Shown here one piece after another: positions 20,219 through 31,301 of a stretch of DNA of 64,000 nucleotides (positions are counted from its first letter, which is position 1; every line of letters begins with the position of its first letter). Position numbers and translations under genes: made by a program. Location of the stretch: contig NZ_JAANIJ010000001.1 in the NCBI RefSeq assembly GCF_011174705.1, positions 2,666,001-2,730,000 of the forward strand, in the 5' to 3' direction. The notes under the pieces are model-generated. The model saw nothing but the letters and a program-made list of their open reading frames with translations. It had not been told where the DNA came from and ran no database searches. The DNA comes from Tessaracoccus coleopterorum. Its GTDB lineage: Bacteria; Actinomycetota; Actinomycetes; Propionibacteriales; Propionibacteriaceae.

Positions 20219-21373
20219 CGGGCCCTCCTCGGGGCGGGGTGGCGAAGCCTGGGACGGCGAGCGCGACGGCGGCGAGCACCGCGAGGGGCGGCAGCGTCGG
20301 CCACCTGACGGGAATCTGGTTCGCGTTCATCTCCGCGGGGACGCCGAAGCGTGAGATGAGCCAACCGATGATGCCGAGCGCAACGGCGCCACAGGCGAGG
20401 GTCAGCGTCTCGGGCACGCCCCAGGGGGCGGGCGGTACCGGGTGACACCCATCTGCCGGCCGGAGGAGTGCAGGCCCAGGCCGCGAGCACGAAACCGGCC
20501 GTGAGCAGGCCGAGGGCGAGCCAGATCGGCGTCGGGATCCCCAACGGGCCCGGCCGGGTGGCGGGACGGCCAGCAGCACGTAACTACCGAAGAGCACCGC
20601 GAGCAGGGCGCAGAGCAGCTGCCAGGTGCCCTTGCGCCCACGGTCGGCACCCCGGGTGCGGCCGTATCCGCGTGACTCCATCGAGGTGGCGAGTTGGAGC
20701 GATCCCTCGACAGCATCCTCTATCACCGGCATCAGGGTGCCGGGCAGGGCACCGAGCCCGCGCCGTCGCCCGCCGCGGAGCCGCTGGCCGCGCCGCACGC
20801 GGTGGATTGAGGCGATCAGCTGGGGGATCAGGGCGAGCGCTATCACGACGGCGGTCGAGATGTCACGCAGCGCCGCGGGGACCGACTTCAGCGCGGTGCG
20901 GGGGTTGGCCAGCGAGTTCGCCGCGCCCACGCACAGCAGCATGGCGGCCAGCCGGATCGCATCGAACATCGCCACCGCGATCGCGTCGACCGTCACAGGG
21001 CCACCCAGCGTGACGCCGGCCGCCCAGGCGGGCAACTCGATCGATGGCAGGGTGAAGAGCACGGTGCCGGTGCGCACTCCGCCGATGGTGAGCTGGAAGA
21101 ACAGTCGCATCCCCACGATCACCAGGGCGAGGACCAGGTAGATCTTCAGCGAGCGGGCCCAGGGGGCATCCGTCCGGCGGAGCAGCACCACCGCTACCAC
21201 CGACGCCACGATCAGGCCGATGACGAGGGGGTTGGTGGTGAGGCTGACCGCGGCGCTCGCGCACAGCGCCCAGCCCCACCAGGCCCAGGGTGGAGCTGTC
21301 GCTCGGGCCGGCCGGGATCGATCCCGGTCACGGCCGCATCGGGTTGGGCCACCCGGGCGACTAGGCGCGACAT
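20215..21373 (-). CDS. ECF transporter T component (EcfT-like membrane scaffold)
   Basis: The scaffold linking S component and ATPases. Several hydrophobic helices are followed by a long cytoplasmic coupling region with SMESRGYGRTRGADRGRKGT, the Arg-rich motif that docks the ATPases. About 385 residues including an extra C-terminal membrane part (LAVLAAVALAVPGFATPP). The start is set at 21373 (MSRLVARVAQPD), 7 bp after the stop of the secreted protein. Breaks near 21310, 20560, 20440 and 20240 are single missing bases. The stop overlaps the ATPase start (ATGA). Confidence 0.85.
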
Positions 21374-21379
21374 GGTTGC

Positions 21380-22055
21380 TCAGCGACCGCCAGCGGTCTT
21401 CGGAGCGCCGGAGCGGCGGGTGCGCTGCCACAGCAGCAGGCCCACGGCGGCGAGCGCCACGACAACGCCACCGGCGATGAGCCCCACGGGGTTCCGCCCC
21501 CGTTCGCGTCGTCGGCCGGTGCGTCGTCGGCCTGGCTCTGGCCCGTCAGTTCCACATCGACCGCGGTGGCGCCGGCCGGGGGAGCGACCTGCGCGCCGCC
21601 CTGGATGATGTTCAGCTGCGGGGGCATGCACTCGCCGGCCTCCGCGGTGGCGAAGCACCAGGCCTCGATGGTGCCGCCGACAGGCTTCGATTCGGTGGGG
21701 CCGACGGTGGCGTAGGTGTACTCCTTGCCGGGGCGCCCTGGTAGGAGGACCAGTAGGAGCCGTCGAAGACGGCGGGGCAGGTCTCGGGGTGGCCGTCCAT
21801 GGTGCAGATCATCTCGCCCTTGCCGAACTGCAGCGTGATCCCCGCATTGGTGAGTGCCTCCACGCCGCTGGCGGGGTTGCCGACGCACTCATTCGCGATG
21901 GGGGCGCCGTCGTCCTTCATGACGAGGAGCCACACCTGGTCGGCGGCGAGGCAGGCGCCGATCTCGTTGCTGTCGCCGTCGGCGTGGGCAGGGAGGGCGC
22001 CGAGACCGACGAAGGTGAGCAGACAGACTGTGAGGAGGGAGAGGATGCGGCGCAT
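21380..22055 (-). CDS. Secreted, membrane-tethered Cys-rich protein of the ECF operon
   Basis: First gene after the cobalamin riboswitch. MRRILSLLTVCLLTFVGLGA is a signal peptide with PAHA just before the likely cleavage site. The extracellular part (about 150 residues) has six Cys and the patterns VWLLVMKDDG, ANECVGNPASGVEALTNAGI, MDGHPETCP, YWSSYQGAPGKEYTYATVG and GGTIEAWCFA. A Gln/Ala/Asp-rich linker, one helix (LIAGGVVVALAAVGLLLW) and QRTRR then anchor the C-terminus. Similar small proteins accompany ECF operons in other actinobacteria and recall DUF4430, the transcobalamin C-terminal-like fold; this is from memory, not a search. It probably captures substrate outside the cell. Breaks near 21735 and 21500. 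Confidence 0.72.
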
Positions 22056-22129
22056 GGGGCCTGGCCTTCGATGAGGGTGGCGGGAGGGCCGGTGCCACCG
22101 GCACCTACCAGAGCCACGCTGGGTATGTG

Positions 22130-22240
22130 GTGCGTCACACAGGGAGCGGCGTTCCGACTTGGGGCGTGGTCGCCCTCCACGGTTGCGGGTCAGTTCCGGG
22201 TTCACACCGGATTCCCCGACCCCTGCCCGGCCGACGCTAT
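22130..22240 (-). ncRNA. Cobalamin riboswitch controlling the ECF operon
   Basis: On the minus strand, 22179-22215 reads GGAATCCGGTGTGAACCCGG then AACTGACCCGCAACCGT, which matches the invariant cobalamin riboswitch core (GGAA, GGTG, CCGG, CTG, CCCGCAAC). Downstream AGTCGGAACGCCGCTC matches the next conserved segment. GCGTC (plus 22233-22237) and GACGC (plus 22132-22136) can close the aptamer as P1. A hairpin GGTGCC/GGCACC (22091-22105) lies between aptamer and start codon and could serve as expression platform. High B12 should lower expression of the ECF genes. Confidence 0.9.
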
Positions 22241-22342
22241 CACAAGGGGTATCGGCGCCGATCGGGGAGCCCCGGGCCCTCCCGGAACCGCGTGTGCGGC
22301 GCCCGACGTCACGCGGCCCGCCCCGGCGCGGTGTCGCCGGGC

Positions 22343-22348
22343 TAGGCT
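22343..22348 (+). promoter_or_regulatory. -10 hexamer of a probably leaderless pxpA promoter
   Basis: TAGGCT ends 6 nt before the pxpA ATG at 22355; no ribosome binding site is present. It is divergent from the riboswitch-controlled operon. Confidence 0.5.
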
Positions 22349-22354
22349 CGCGCC

Positions 22355-23113
22355 ATGCGGATCGACCTGAATGCCGACGTCGGCGAGTCGTTCGGGCGGT
22401 GGCGGCTCGGCGACGACGAGGCCCTGCTCGACGTGGTGAGCAGCGCCAACGTGGCCTGCGGATTCCATGCGGGCGACCCCCTCACCATGACGAGGACCGT
22501 GCACCTGGCGGCCGCACGCGGCGTCCGTGTCGGCGCCCACGTCAGCTACCGCGACCTGGTCGGGTTCGGGCGCCGGTTCGTCGACGCCTCGCCTGCGGAA
22601 CTCGTCGCCGACGTCGTCTACCAGATCGGTGCGTTGGCGGCGATGTGCCGCCGCTTCGATCTGCGCGTCGCCTACGTCAAGCCCCACGGAGCCCTCTACA
22701 ACACCATCGCCCACCACGAAGGCCACGCCGCCGCCCTCATCGACGCGGTCCTCGCCTACGACAGGTCGCTCCCGGTGGTCGGGGCGCCAGGGTCGGTGTT
22801 CCTACGGCTCGCCGCCGAGTCGGGCCTCACCTGCGTGCGCGAGGGGTTCGCCGACCGCGGCTACCGGGCGGACGGCACCCTCGTGCCCCGTGACCAGCCG
22901 GGCGCCCTCCTCAACGACCCCGACAAGGTGGCCGAGCGGGTGCTCGCCATGGTGCTCGACCGCTCCGTCGTGAGCGTCGACGGCGGCCGGATCCCACTGG
23001 AGATCGAGACGGTGTGCCTGCACGGCGACACGGACGGGGCCACCGAACTCGCGCGAGCGGTGCGGGCGAGGCTCCGTGCGGAGGGCGTGCGGATCGAGGC
23101 ATTCGCTCCGTGA
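22355..23113 (+). CDS. pxpA: 5-oxoprolinase subunit A (LamB/YcsF family)
   Basis: Intact 252-residue protein. PxpA works with PxpB and PxpC in ATP-dependent opening of 5-oxoproline to glutamate, a metabolite-damage clearance step. MRIDLNADVGESFGRW, SSANVACGFHAGDP, GVRVGAHVSYRDLVGFGRR, YVKPHGALYN, GFADRGYRADGTLVPR and VCLHGDT are the family hallmarks. The stop overlaps the GTG of the next gene by 4 bp. Confidence 0.95.
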   Translation: MRIDLNADVGESFGRWRLGDDEALLDVVSSANVACGFHAGDPLTMTRTVHLAAARGVRVGAHVSYRDLVGFGRRFVDASPAELVADVVYQIGALAAMCRRFDLRVAYVKPHGALYNTIAHHEGHAAALIDAVLAYDRSLPVVGAPGSVFLRLAAESGLTCVREGFADRGYRADGTLVPRDQPGALLNDPDKVAERVLAMVLDRSVVSVDGGRIPLEIETVCLHGDTDGATELARAVRARLRAEGVRIEAFAP

Positions 23114-24625
23114 GGCTCCTCCCCTGCGGGGAGCGGGCGCTGCTGATCGAGGTCGCCTCGCTCGACGACGTGCTCGCGGTCGAGGCGGGCCTCCGCGCCG
23201 CCACCGCCGAAGAGGGCTGGGGCCCCGCCGTCGACGTCGTTCCCGCCGCCCGCAGCGTCCTCGTCTCCGGCCCGCCCGTGGAGCGGTTGCGACCGCTGCT
23301 CGAGGCCGTGCTGCGCAGTGGGGTCGCCCCCGCCGCGGCCCGACCCGGGCGCGAGGTGGTGATCCCCGTCCGCTACGACGGTCCCGACCTGGTAGAGGTG
23401 GCGCGGATCACCGGGCTCTCCGAGGGGAGGTGGTGGCGCTCCACACCGGCGCGGCGTGGCGCGTCGCGTTCGGGGCTTCGCGCCCGGCTTCGCCTACCTC
23501 GTCGGCGGCGACCCGCGGCTGCGGGTGCCGAGGCGGCCGAGCCCCGGACGCGGGTGCCCGTGGGCGCGGTGGGGTTGGCGGACGGGTTCAGCGGCATCTA
23601 CCCGCGCGCCTCACCGGGCGGCTGGCAGCTGATCGGAACCACCGACGCGGTGCTCTTCGACGCCACGGCCGAGCCCCGGCGCTGCTGTCACCGGGCACCA
23701 GGGTGCGGTTCGAGGCGACCGATGCCCCGCAGAGGCCCCACGGTGACCCAGCCGCGGCGCTCCCGCCCGTGCGGGCCCGGTGGCTCACCGTCGAGAAGGC
23801 ACTCCTGCCGGTCCTCGTACAGGACGAGGGGCGCCCGGGCCTTGCCTCGGTCGGGGTCGGTGATGCGGGCGCTGCCGACCGGGAGTCCTACCGGCTCGGG
23901 GCGCGGCTGGTGGGCAACGGAGACGGGCAGGCGGCTCTCGAGATCACGATGGGGCAGGTGGAGTTGCGCGTCGAGGGGCCGCGCTCCTGGCGGTGACGGG
24001 GGCCGTCTGCCCCATCCGGGTCGACGGCCGGGCCGTGTCGGCCGGGGTCGCGATCCCCGTGCCCGACGGGGCGCTGGTGTCGATCGGCGCGCCGTGGGAC
24101 GGCCTGCGCAGCTACCTGTCGGTGCGGGGAGGGATCGACGCCGTGCCGGTGCTCGGCTCCAGGTCCCGCGACACGCTCGGGGCCTCGGCCCCGCACCGCT
24201 CCTCGGGGAGACCGGGTCGCGCTCGGCGAGCCGACGACGCCCTGGATCCCCTCCATCGACTGGACGCCGCTCTCCGCGGAGCGCCGCGAGGTCGTCGAAC
24301 TGCGCTACCTGCCCGGCCCGAGGCCCGACTGGGTCGCCGGGCTGGACAGGTCGGCCTGGCGCGTCGGATCCGCCGTCGACCGGGTGGGGGCCCGGCTCGT
24401 CGGCGCCCCTCTCCGCAGGCGGGCGGGGGAACTGCCGAGCGAGCCGATGGTGCGGGCGCCATCCAGGTGCCGCCGTCGGGCGAGCCGGTGCTCTGCCTCG
24501 CGGATCACCCGGTCACCGGCGGCTACCCGGTGGCGGGTGTGTTGACCGAGAGGGCGGCCGACAGAGCCGCCCAGCTGAGGCCGGGGCAGCGCTGCCGGCT
24601 GATCGCCGTCGGGCAGGTCAGCTGA
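23110..24625 (+). CDS. pxpBC: 5-oxoprolinase subunits B and C fused (5-oxoprolinase/urea amidolyase family)
   Basis: GTG start at 23110 (VRLLPCGERALLIEV). The first part is PxpB/KipI-like: [36 protein letters not shown] and LIGTTDAVLFD. Without a stop it passes into PxpC/KipA-like sequence: LVQDEGRPGLASVGVG, GAADRESYRLGARLVGN, GLRSYLSVRGGIDAVPVLGS and DHPVTGGYPVAGVL. About 506 residues after repair. The B-to-C junction (near 23750-23800) lies within one continuous frame. Missing bases lie near 23430, 23530, 23690, 23990 and in 24200-24470. Fused forms are known in actinobacteria. Confidence 0.88.
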
Positions 24626-24791
24626 AGCGCACGATCCCGTTGAACACCCACCCGTCGCGCCGCGGGAACGCTCCCCTCCGCCGGGTGCGGGGCGGCGGAC
24701 AGCGTTGTGGCCGGAATGCAGGGTGCGGCAGCGGCTCCTTCCCGTGGCGGGGCGGCAGGGACGCGTGGGGCGGTAGGGAGTCCCGGATCCA
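24626..24791. other. Gap without recognised gene
   Basis: No convincing reading frame, RNA or repeat between the pxpBC stop and the first CIRCE element. Confidence 0.6.
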
Positions 24792-24818
24792 TTGGCACTC
24801 GGCTTGATTGAGTGCTAA
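24792..24818 (+). promoter_or_regulatory. CIRCE element 1 (HrcA operator)
   Basis: TTGGCACTC, 9-bp spacer, GAGTGCTAA: one mismatch from the canonical TTAGCACTC-N9-GAGTGCTAA. It overlaps the likely groES promoter, so HrcA binding would block initiation. Confidence 0.95.
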
Positions 24819-24832
24819 CGGCGCGATAGTTT
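24804..24832 (+). promoter_or_regulatory. Likely groESL promoter
   Basis: TTGATT (24804-24809) and TAGTTT (24827-24832) are spaced by 17 bp between the two CIRCE operators. The -35 lies inside CIRCE element 1. Confidence 0.5.
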
Positions 24833-24837
24833 AGGTG

Positions 24838-24864
24838 TTGGCACTCGACCACGTCGGGTGCTAA
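24838..24864 (+). promoter_or_regulatory. CIRCE element 2 (HrcA operator)
   Basis: TTGGCACTC, 9-bp spacer, GGGTGCTAA: a second, slightly weaker inverted repeat 46 bp downstream of the first. Two operators suggest tight heat-shock repression. Confidence 0.92.
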
Positions 24865-24954
24865 CCGGCTGGGCGGCACCCGCGACGACGCCCAACCACC
24901 CCGATAACGAAAAACGAGCCGGGCAACCCGGATTCTGTAAAGGAAGGTGTTGAC

Positions 24955-25251
24955 GTGGCAACCACGATCAAGCCGCTCGAGGACCGCATCCTCATCCAGC
25001 CCCTCGAGGCCGTTCAGACCACCGCTTCCGGCCTTGTCATCCCTGACACGGCCAAGGAGAAGCCGCAGGAGGGCAAGGTCATCGCCACCGGCCCCGGTCG
25101 CATCGACGACAAGGGCAACCGTGTTCCCCTCGATGTCGCCGAGGGCGATGTCGTCATCTTCTCCAAGTACGGCGGCACCGAGGTCAAGTACGACGGCCAG
25201 GAGTACCTCCTGCTGAACGCCCGCGACATCCTCGCCGTCGTCAGCAAGTAA
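24955..25251 (+). CDS. groES: Co-chaperonin GroES
   Basis: Intact, 98 residues, GTG start at 24955 behind AAAGGAAGG (24940-24948). [33 protein letters not shown] (mobile loop) and [17 protein letters not shown] are the GroES signature segments. GroES caps GroEL and drives folding cycles. The CIRCE pair upstream places it under HrcA. groEL follows after 9 bp. Confidence 0.98.
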   Translation: MATTIKPLEDRILIQPLEAVQTTASGLVIPDTAKEKPQEGKVIATGPGRIDDKGNRVPLDVAEGDVVIFSKYGGTEVKYDGQEYLLLNARDILAVVSK

Positions 25252-26850
<1,599 letters not shown>

Positions 26851-26877
26851 TCAGCTGAACCGTCAGCGCAGGCGGAG

Positions 26878-26904
26878 GCCCCGGACCCTTTGGTCCGGGG
26901 CTTT
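26878..26904 (+). terminator. Terminator of groESL
   Basis: Perfect 10-bp stem GCCCCGGACC / GGTCCGGGGC, loop CTTT, then TTT. Confidence 0.88.
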
Positions 26905-26959
26905 CCCGTCCCCGGACGGCCCCGGTGCAGGGCGGGACGGAACTGTCGGAGGCACGGGT

Positions 26960-26965
26960 TAGCCT
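26960..26965 (+). promoter_or_regulatory. -10 hexamer of a probably leaderless promoter
   Basis: TAGCCT ends 8 nt before the helicase ATG at 26974; no ribosome binding site. Confidence 0.42.
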
Positions 26966-26973
26966 CCCTTCCC

Positions 26974-28988
26974 ATGGATGACACCCGGGCCGAGGCAGCA
27001 CTGGACGACGCGCAGCGAGAGGCGGTCGAGCACGGCGAGGGGGCGCTCGTGGTGGCCGCCGGCGCTGGCACCGGGAAGACGCGCACCCTCACCGCGCGGG
27101 TGGCCCGCCTGATCGACTCCGGGGTTCCTCCCGAGCAGATCCTGCTCCTCACCTTCACCCGGCGGGCCGCCGCGGCCATGACCAGCCGTGCGGCGGCGCT
27201 GTGCTCGGACCCGTCGGTGACGCAGCGGATGTGGAGCGGCACCTTCCATGCGGTGGCACACAGGATCGTCGCCGAGCACGCCCACCACCTGGGGCTCGGG
27301 AGGTCACCGTCCTCGACCCGGGCGACGTCACCGACCTGATCGACCTGCTCCGGGAGGAGCACGGGCTCGGTGGCACGGAGCAGCGCCTCCCGACCAGCCA
27401 GACTCTGGCGGACATCTGCTCGCGCGCCGTCAACACGGGGGTGCCGACGCGGCAGGTGATGGCGGAGCAGTTCCCCTGGTGCCTGGACCACGCCGACCGG
27501 ATCAACGAACTGCTCAAGGCCTACGTCGGGCGTAAGCGCGCCCGGGGGCTCCTCGACTTCGACGACCTGCTGCTCTACTGGCGGGCGCTGCTGGCCGACC
27601 CTGAGGTCGGCGACCGGTTGCGTGCCCGCTGGGACTGGGTGCTCGTCGACGAGTACCAGGACGTCAACCAGATCCAGGTCGACATCGTCCGGCTCCTCCG
27701 CCCCGACGGCGACGGGCTGACGGTGGTGGGTGACGACGCGCAGGCCGTCTACGGGTTCCGTGGCGCGACCTCGGAGCACCTCCTCCGGCTGCACAGGGAC
27801 CTGCCCGGCTCGACGCTGGTGCGGCTGGAACGCAACTTCCGCTCGACCGGCCAGATCCTCGACCTCGCGAACATCATTCGTCCCGGAGAGTTGAGGCTCG
27901 ATCTCGTGGCCGACCGCGGCCCGTCCGGACCCCGTCCCGTCCATGTCCGGTGCGCCAACTCCGACGACGAGGCGCGGGAGGTCGCCGACGCCGTCCTCGC
28001 CGCGCACCGCGACGGCCTCGCCCTGCGTGACCAGGCCGTGCTCTTCCGAACGGGGACCCACAGCGCCCAACTCGAGATCGAACTCCGGGTGCGGGGCGTC
28101 CCCTTCCACAAGTACGGAGGCATCGGGTACCTGGAGACGGCACACGTCAGGGATCTCGTGGCCGCCTTCCGGGTCAGCCTCAACCCGGCCGACGAGATCT
28201 CCTGGTACCGGATCCTCACGCGGCACCGGGCGCTCGGCAAAGTCACCGCCCGCAGGCTGGCCGCGTTGCTCGTCAAGGGCGTCGACCACGCCGAGGTGGT
28301 GGCGGAGGCGCCACCGAAATCGCGGACCACGCTTGCCAGGACGCTCGAACTGATCAGGGCCGCGAGCGCGGCGGGGGAGACGGCTCCGATGGTCGAGGCG
28401 TGCCACCTCGCCGTCGAACCGCTGCTGCGTCAGCACTACGTCGACTGGTCGCGTCGCGCCGCCGACGTGGAGGGGGTCGCCCGCGCGGCGGCCCTCCAGC
28501 GCGACCTGCGCACCTTCATCGCGGAGGCGACCATCGACCCCACCTCGGTCGCGGGGGACTGGGCGAAGAAGCCGCACCTGGATGAGGATCACCTCGTGCT
28601 GTCGACGATCCACTCGGCGAAGGGCCTCGAATGGAGCGCGGTGCACCTGCTCCGCGTGACCGACGGGTCGCTCCCATCGGACATGGCGCTCACCTCGGCC
28701 GAGGGGCTCGCCGAGGAACAGCGCCTGTTCTACGTCGCCACCACCCGGGCCCGTGAGAGCCTCCGCGTCTACACGCCGATGCGGCTGCCCGTGCATCCGA
28801 CCAGCATGGGTTCGCGTCATGTCCTCTGCAAGCCGAGCCGCTTCCTGACCGGGGCCGCCCTGCAGGTGATGGACCAGGTCGCCTCTGCCGCGGTGCTTGC
28901 GCAGCCCGTGCCGCCGACGGGGACGCTGCCACGGCCACCGGCGGCACCGCTGATCGCGGTGCCCGACCTCGGCGGGCTCTTCGGGTGA
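26974..28988 (+). CDS. UvrD/Rep-family DNA helicase
   Basis: SF1A helicase of about 672 residues, the first of two in the window. Walker A VVAAGAGTGKTRTLTARVAR, LTFTRRAAAAM (Ia), DFDDLLLYW, LVDEYQDVNQIQ (II), DDAQAVYGFRGA (III), LERNFRSTGQI (IV), LSTIHSAKGLEWSAVHLLRV (V) and FYVATTRARESLRVY (VI) are all visible. It is shorter and more divergent than the PcrA at 54668 and lacks the PcrA C-terminal Tudor-like tail. One base is missing near 27300. Probably a repair helicase; precise role unknown. No LexA box seen upstream. Confidence 0.9.
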
Positions 28989-28994
28989 ACCCAA

Positions 28995-29043
28995 CCCGAG
29001 CCGCTTCGCCGACAGGGGGTATCGGCGAAGCGGCCGCCTCGGG
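28995..29043. terminator. Bidirectional terminator between the helicase and ilvE
   Basis: Perfect 13-bp stem GCCGCTTCGCCGA (29000-29012) / TCGGCGAAGCGGC (29022-29034); CCGAG and CTCGG extend it outside. It lies between convergent genes. Confidence 0.8.
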
Positions 29044-29248
29044 TGCGCATCGGTCGCGATCTGCTCGTGACGCGCACGATCTTCCCATCCACTGACCGAC
29101 GGGTCGCGGATGTTGCACTGATGGCACATTCTTAGACGCGATCGGTTCACCGGACAAGGAACCGGGGCCACCGGTTGCACGCCACGCCGGACCGTCGTGA
29201 CGGGTCGCTCCCGGCGGGGTTCCGCCCCGGGGAGGCCCGACGGAACCG

Positions 29249-30328
29249 TCAGGCGATCCGGTGCATCCAGCCGTGCCGGTCGAGGGCCAGCCCGTACTGG
29301 AGGGCGGTGAGCGTGTCGCGCAGGGTGAGCGTCACCCGGCCCGGGCTCCCGTCGCTGACGGTGTGGGAGCCGTCGACGTCGCGGAGGCTCCCGATCGGGG
29401 TGATGATCGCGGCGGTGCCGCAGGCGAACACCTCGCTGAAGCGCCCCGAGTCGATCCCCTCGAGCAGGTCGTCGAGGGCGATCCTGCGCTCCTCGACGCT
29501 CAGCCCCTGTTCGGCGGCGAGTCGCAGTACCGACGCGCGGGTCACGCCCTCCAGGATCGAATCCGTGAGCGCGGGGTGCTGAGCGTGCCGTCCCGGCCCA
29601 CGACGAACAGGTTCATGCCGCCCAGCTCCTCCACATAGCGGTTCTCCACCGCGTCGAGGAACCCCACCTGGCTGCAGCCGTTGGCCTCGGCCTCCTGCTG
29701 GGCGACCATCGAGGCGGCGTAGTTGCCACCGCACTTGGCGAATCCGGTTCCCCCTGGGCGGCCCGCGTGTAGTCGCGCGTGAACCAGATGTCGACCGGTT
29801 GCACGCCGTCGCCACCGAAGTAGGCACCGGACGGGCTTGCGATGACGGCGTAGGTGACCTGCGTGGACGGCTTGACTGCGAGCACCGGCGAGCGGGCGAA
29901 CATGAACGGCCTGAGATAGAGGCTCTGCTCGGCGCCGGTCGGGACCCAGTCCCGGTCGATGGCGACAAGCTCGTCGACGCTTGCGAGGAAGTCCTCGGCG
30001 GGAAGCTCAGGGAGCCCGAGCCGACGGCAGGAGCGGCGGAACCGCTCGGCGTTGACCTCGGCGCGGAACCGCCAGATCGACCCGTCGGCGTGCGCGTACG
30101 CCTTCAGCCCCTCGAACGCCTCCTGCGCATAGTGGAACACGGCGGCGGCGGGATCGAGGGCGATCGGGCCGTAACCGACGATCCGGTGATCGTGCCAACC
30201 GACCCCGGCCGTCCAGTCGATCAGCGCCATGTGGTCGCTGAACGTGGCCCCGAACCCGGGGTCGGCGAGGGCCGCCGACCGGTCGGCGGCGGAGGCCCTG
30301 GGGCGGGCTGGATGGCGAAGCGGGGCAT
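29249..30328 (-). CDS. ilvE: Branched-chain amino acid aminotransferase
   Basis: Class IV PLP aminotransferase for the last step of Ile, Leu and Val synthesis. Start at 30328 ([10 protein letters not shown]) with AGGAGAA just upstream. [71 protein letters not shown] (PLP-Lys region) and [17 protein letters not shown] are the BCAT hallmarks. About 361 residues. Breaks lie near 30300, 29750 and 29582. Confidence 0.95.
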
Positions 30329-30351
30329 GGTTCTCCTGCGTGTCCGGTGTG

Positions 30352-31115
30352 TCAGAGTGCGCCGCCGCCGGCGACGTCGATGGAGGCGCCGCTGACGTAG
30401 CTGGCGCGGTCACCCGCGAGGAACGCGACCACCCCGCAACCTCGTCCGGCTCGCCGAAGCGGCCGAGCGGGATGCCCGCGGCCTGGTCGGCGAAGAACTG
30501 CTCTGCGCTCTGCCCGGGCGCCCTCTTCGCGTGGATGTTGGCCCACTGCGGGGTGCGGACGCTTCCGATGTTGACGCAGTTGACGAGGATGCCGTCGGGT
30601 GCGAGCTCCTGCGCAAGCGCCCGCGTCAGGTTCAGCCCGGCCGCCCGGTTCACCGATGTGGAGAGGAAGCGGTGGTCGGGTGAGTGCGCGAACACAGAGC
30701 CGATGTTGATGACGCGTGGCGCAACCGACTCCCTCAGCCAGGGCAGCGCGGTGCGGACGGAACGGAACCAGCTGAGCACCTTGATGTTGAAGTCGGCCAG
30801 CAGGGCCTCCTCGGTCAGCGTCGCGAAGGTGCCCGGGTGGGCGCCGCCCGCGTTGTTGACCAGCACATCGAGGCCGCGCATGTCGGCGGCCGCCCACGCG
30901 ATGAACTCTGCGAGCTGCCCGCCGTCGCGCACGTCGACGACCCGTCCGGCCGCGCCCGCCCCGAGGTCTGCGACAGCGGCGTCGACCTCCTCAGGGTTCC
31001 GGGCGCAGATCCGCACCGTCGCACCCTCGGCCAGAAGCTCCCGCGCGATGGCGAAGCCGAGGCCCTTCGAGGCACCCGTGACGATGGCGCGACGGCCACT
31101 GAGACCAAGATCCAT
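30352..31115 (-). CDS. SDR-family protein with altered catalytic motif
   Basis: Rossmann-fold protein of about 255 residues. MDLGLSGRRAIVTGASKGLG has the TGxxxGxG cofactor motif; DVLVNNAGGAHP is the NNAG motif; INIGSVFAH carries the usual Ser. Where classical SDRs have Tyr-x-x-x-Lys this protein reads STSVNRAAGLNLTRAL, so Tyr is replaced (Thr/Ser) and Lys by Arg or Asn. The end VVAFLAGDRASYVSGASIDV is standard. One missing base near 30440. It starts 24 bp before ilvE and on the same strand, so both may form an operon. Substrate unknown; it may have altered chemistry or only bind its ligand. Confidence 0.82.
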
Positions 31116-31301
31116 GGTCCTCTCCTCTCCCTGCCCCGACCTTAGCGCCGGGAGGCGCCGGCCGAGGGTCACGGGCGCGTCTCACGGCCGCGATCCGACT
31201 TTGGGGTGACGCGGGCGATGAGTTAGGGTTTCCTCAGTCGCAATACCGCAATGCCCGTGTTGTCTAAATCGCGGGTGCTGCCGGGATGGAGGAAGCGCCG
31301 C

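Noticed and set aside
24626..24780. Possible tiny minus-strand gene ending DGWVFNGIVRFS
   Set aside because: No start codon or upstream coding pattern; too short to support.
26905..26973. LexA (SOS) box upstream of the UvrD-like gene
   Set aside because: No TCGAAC-type inverted repeat is present, nor before pcrA (54597-54667).
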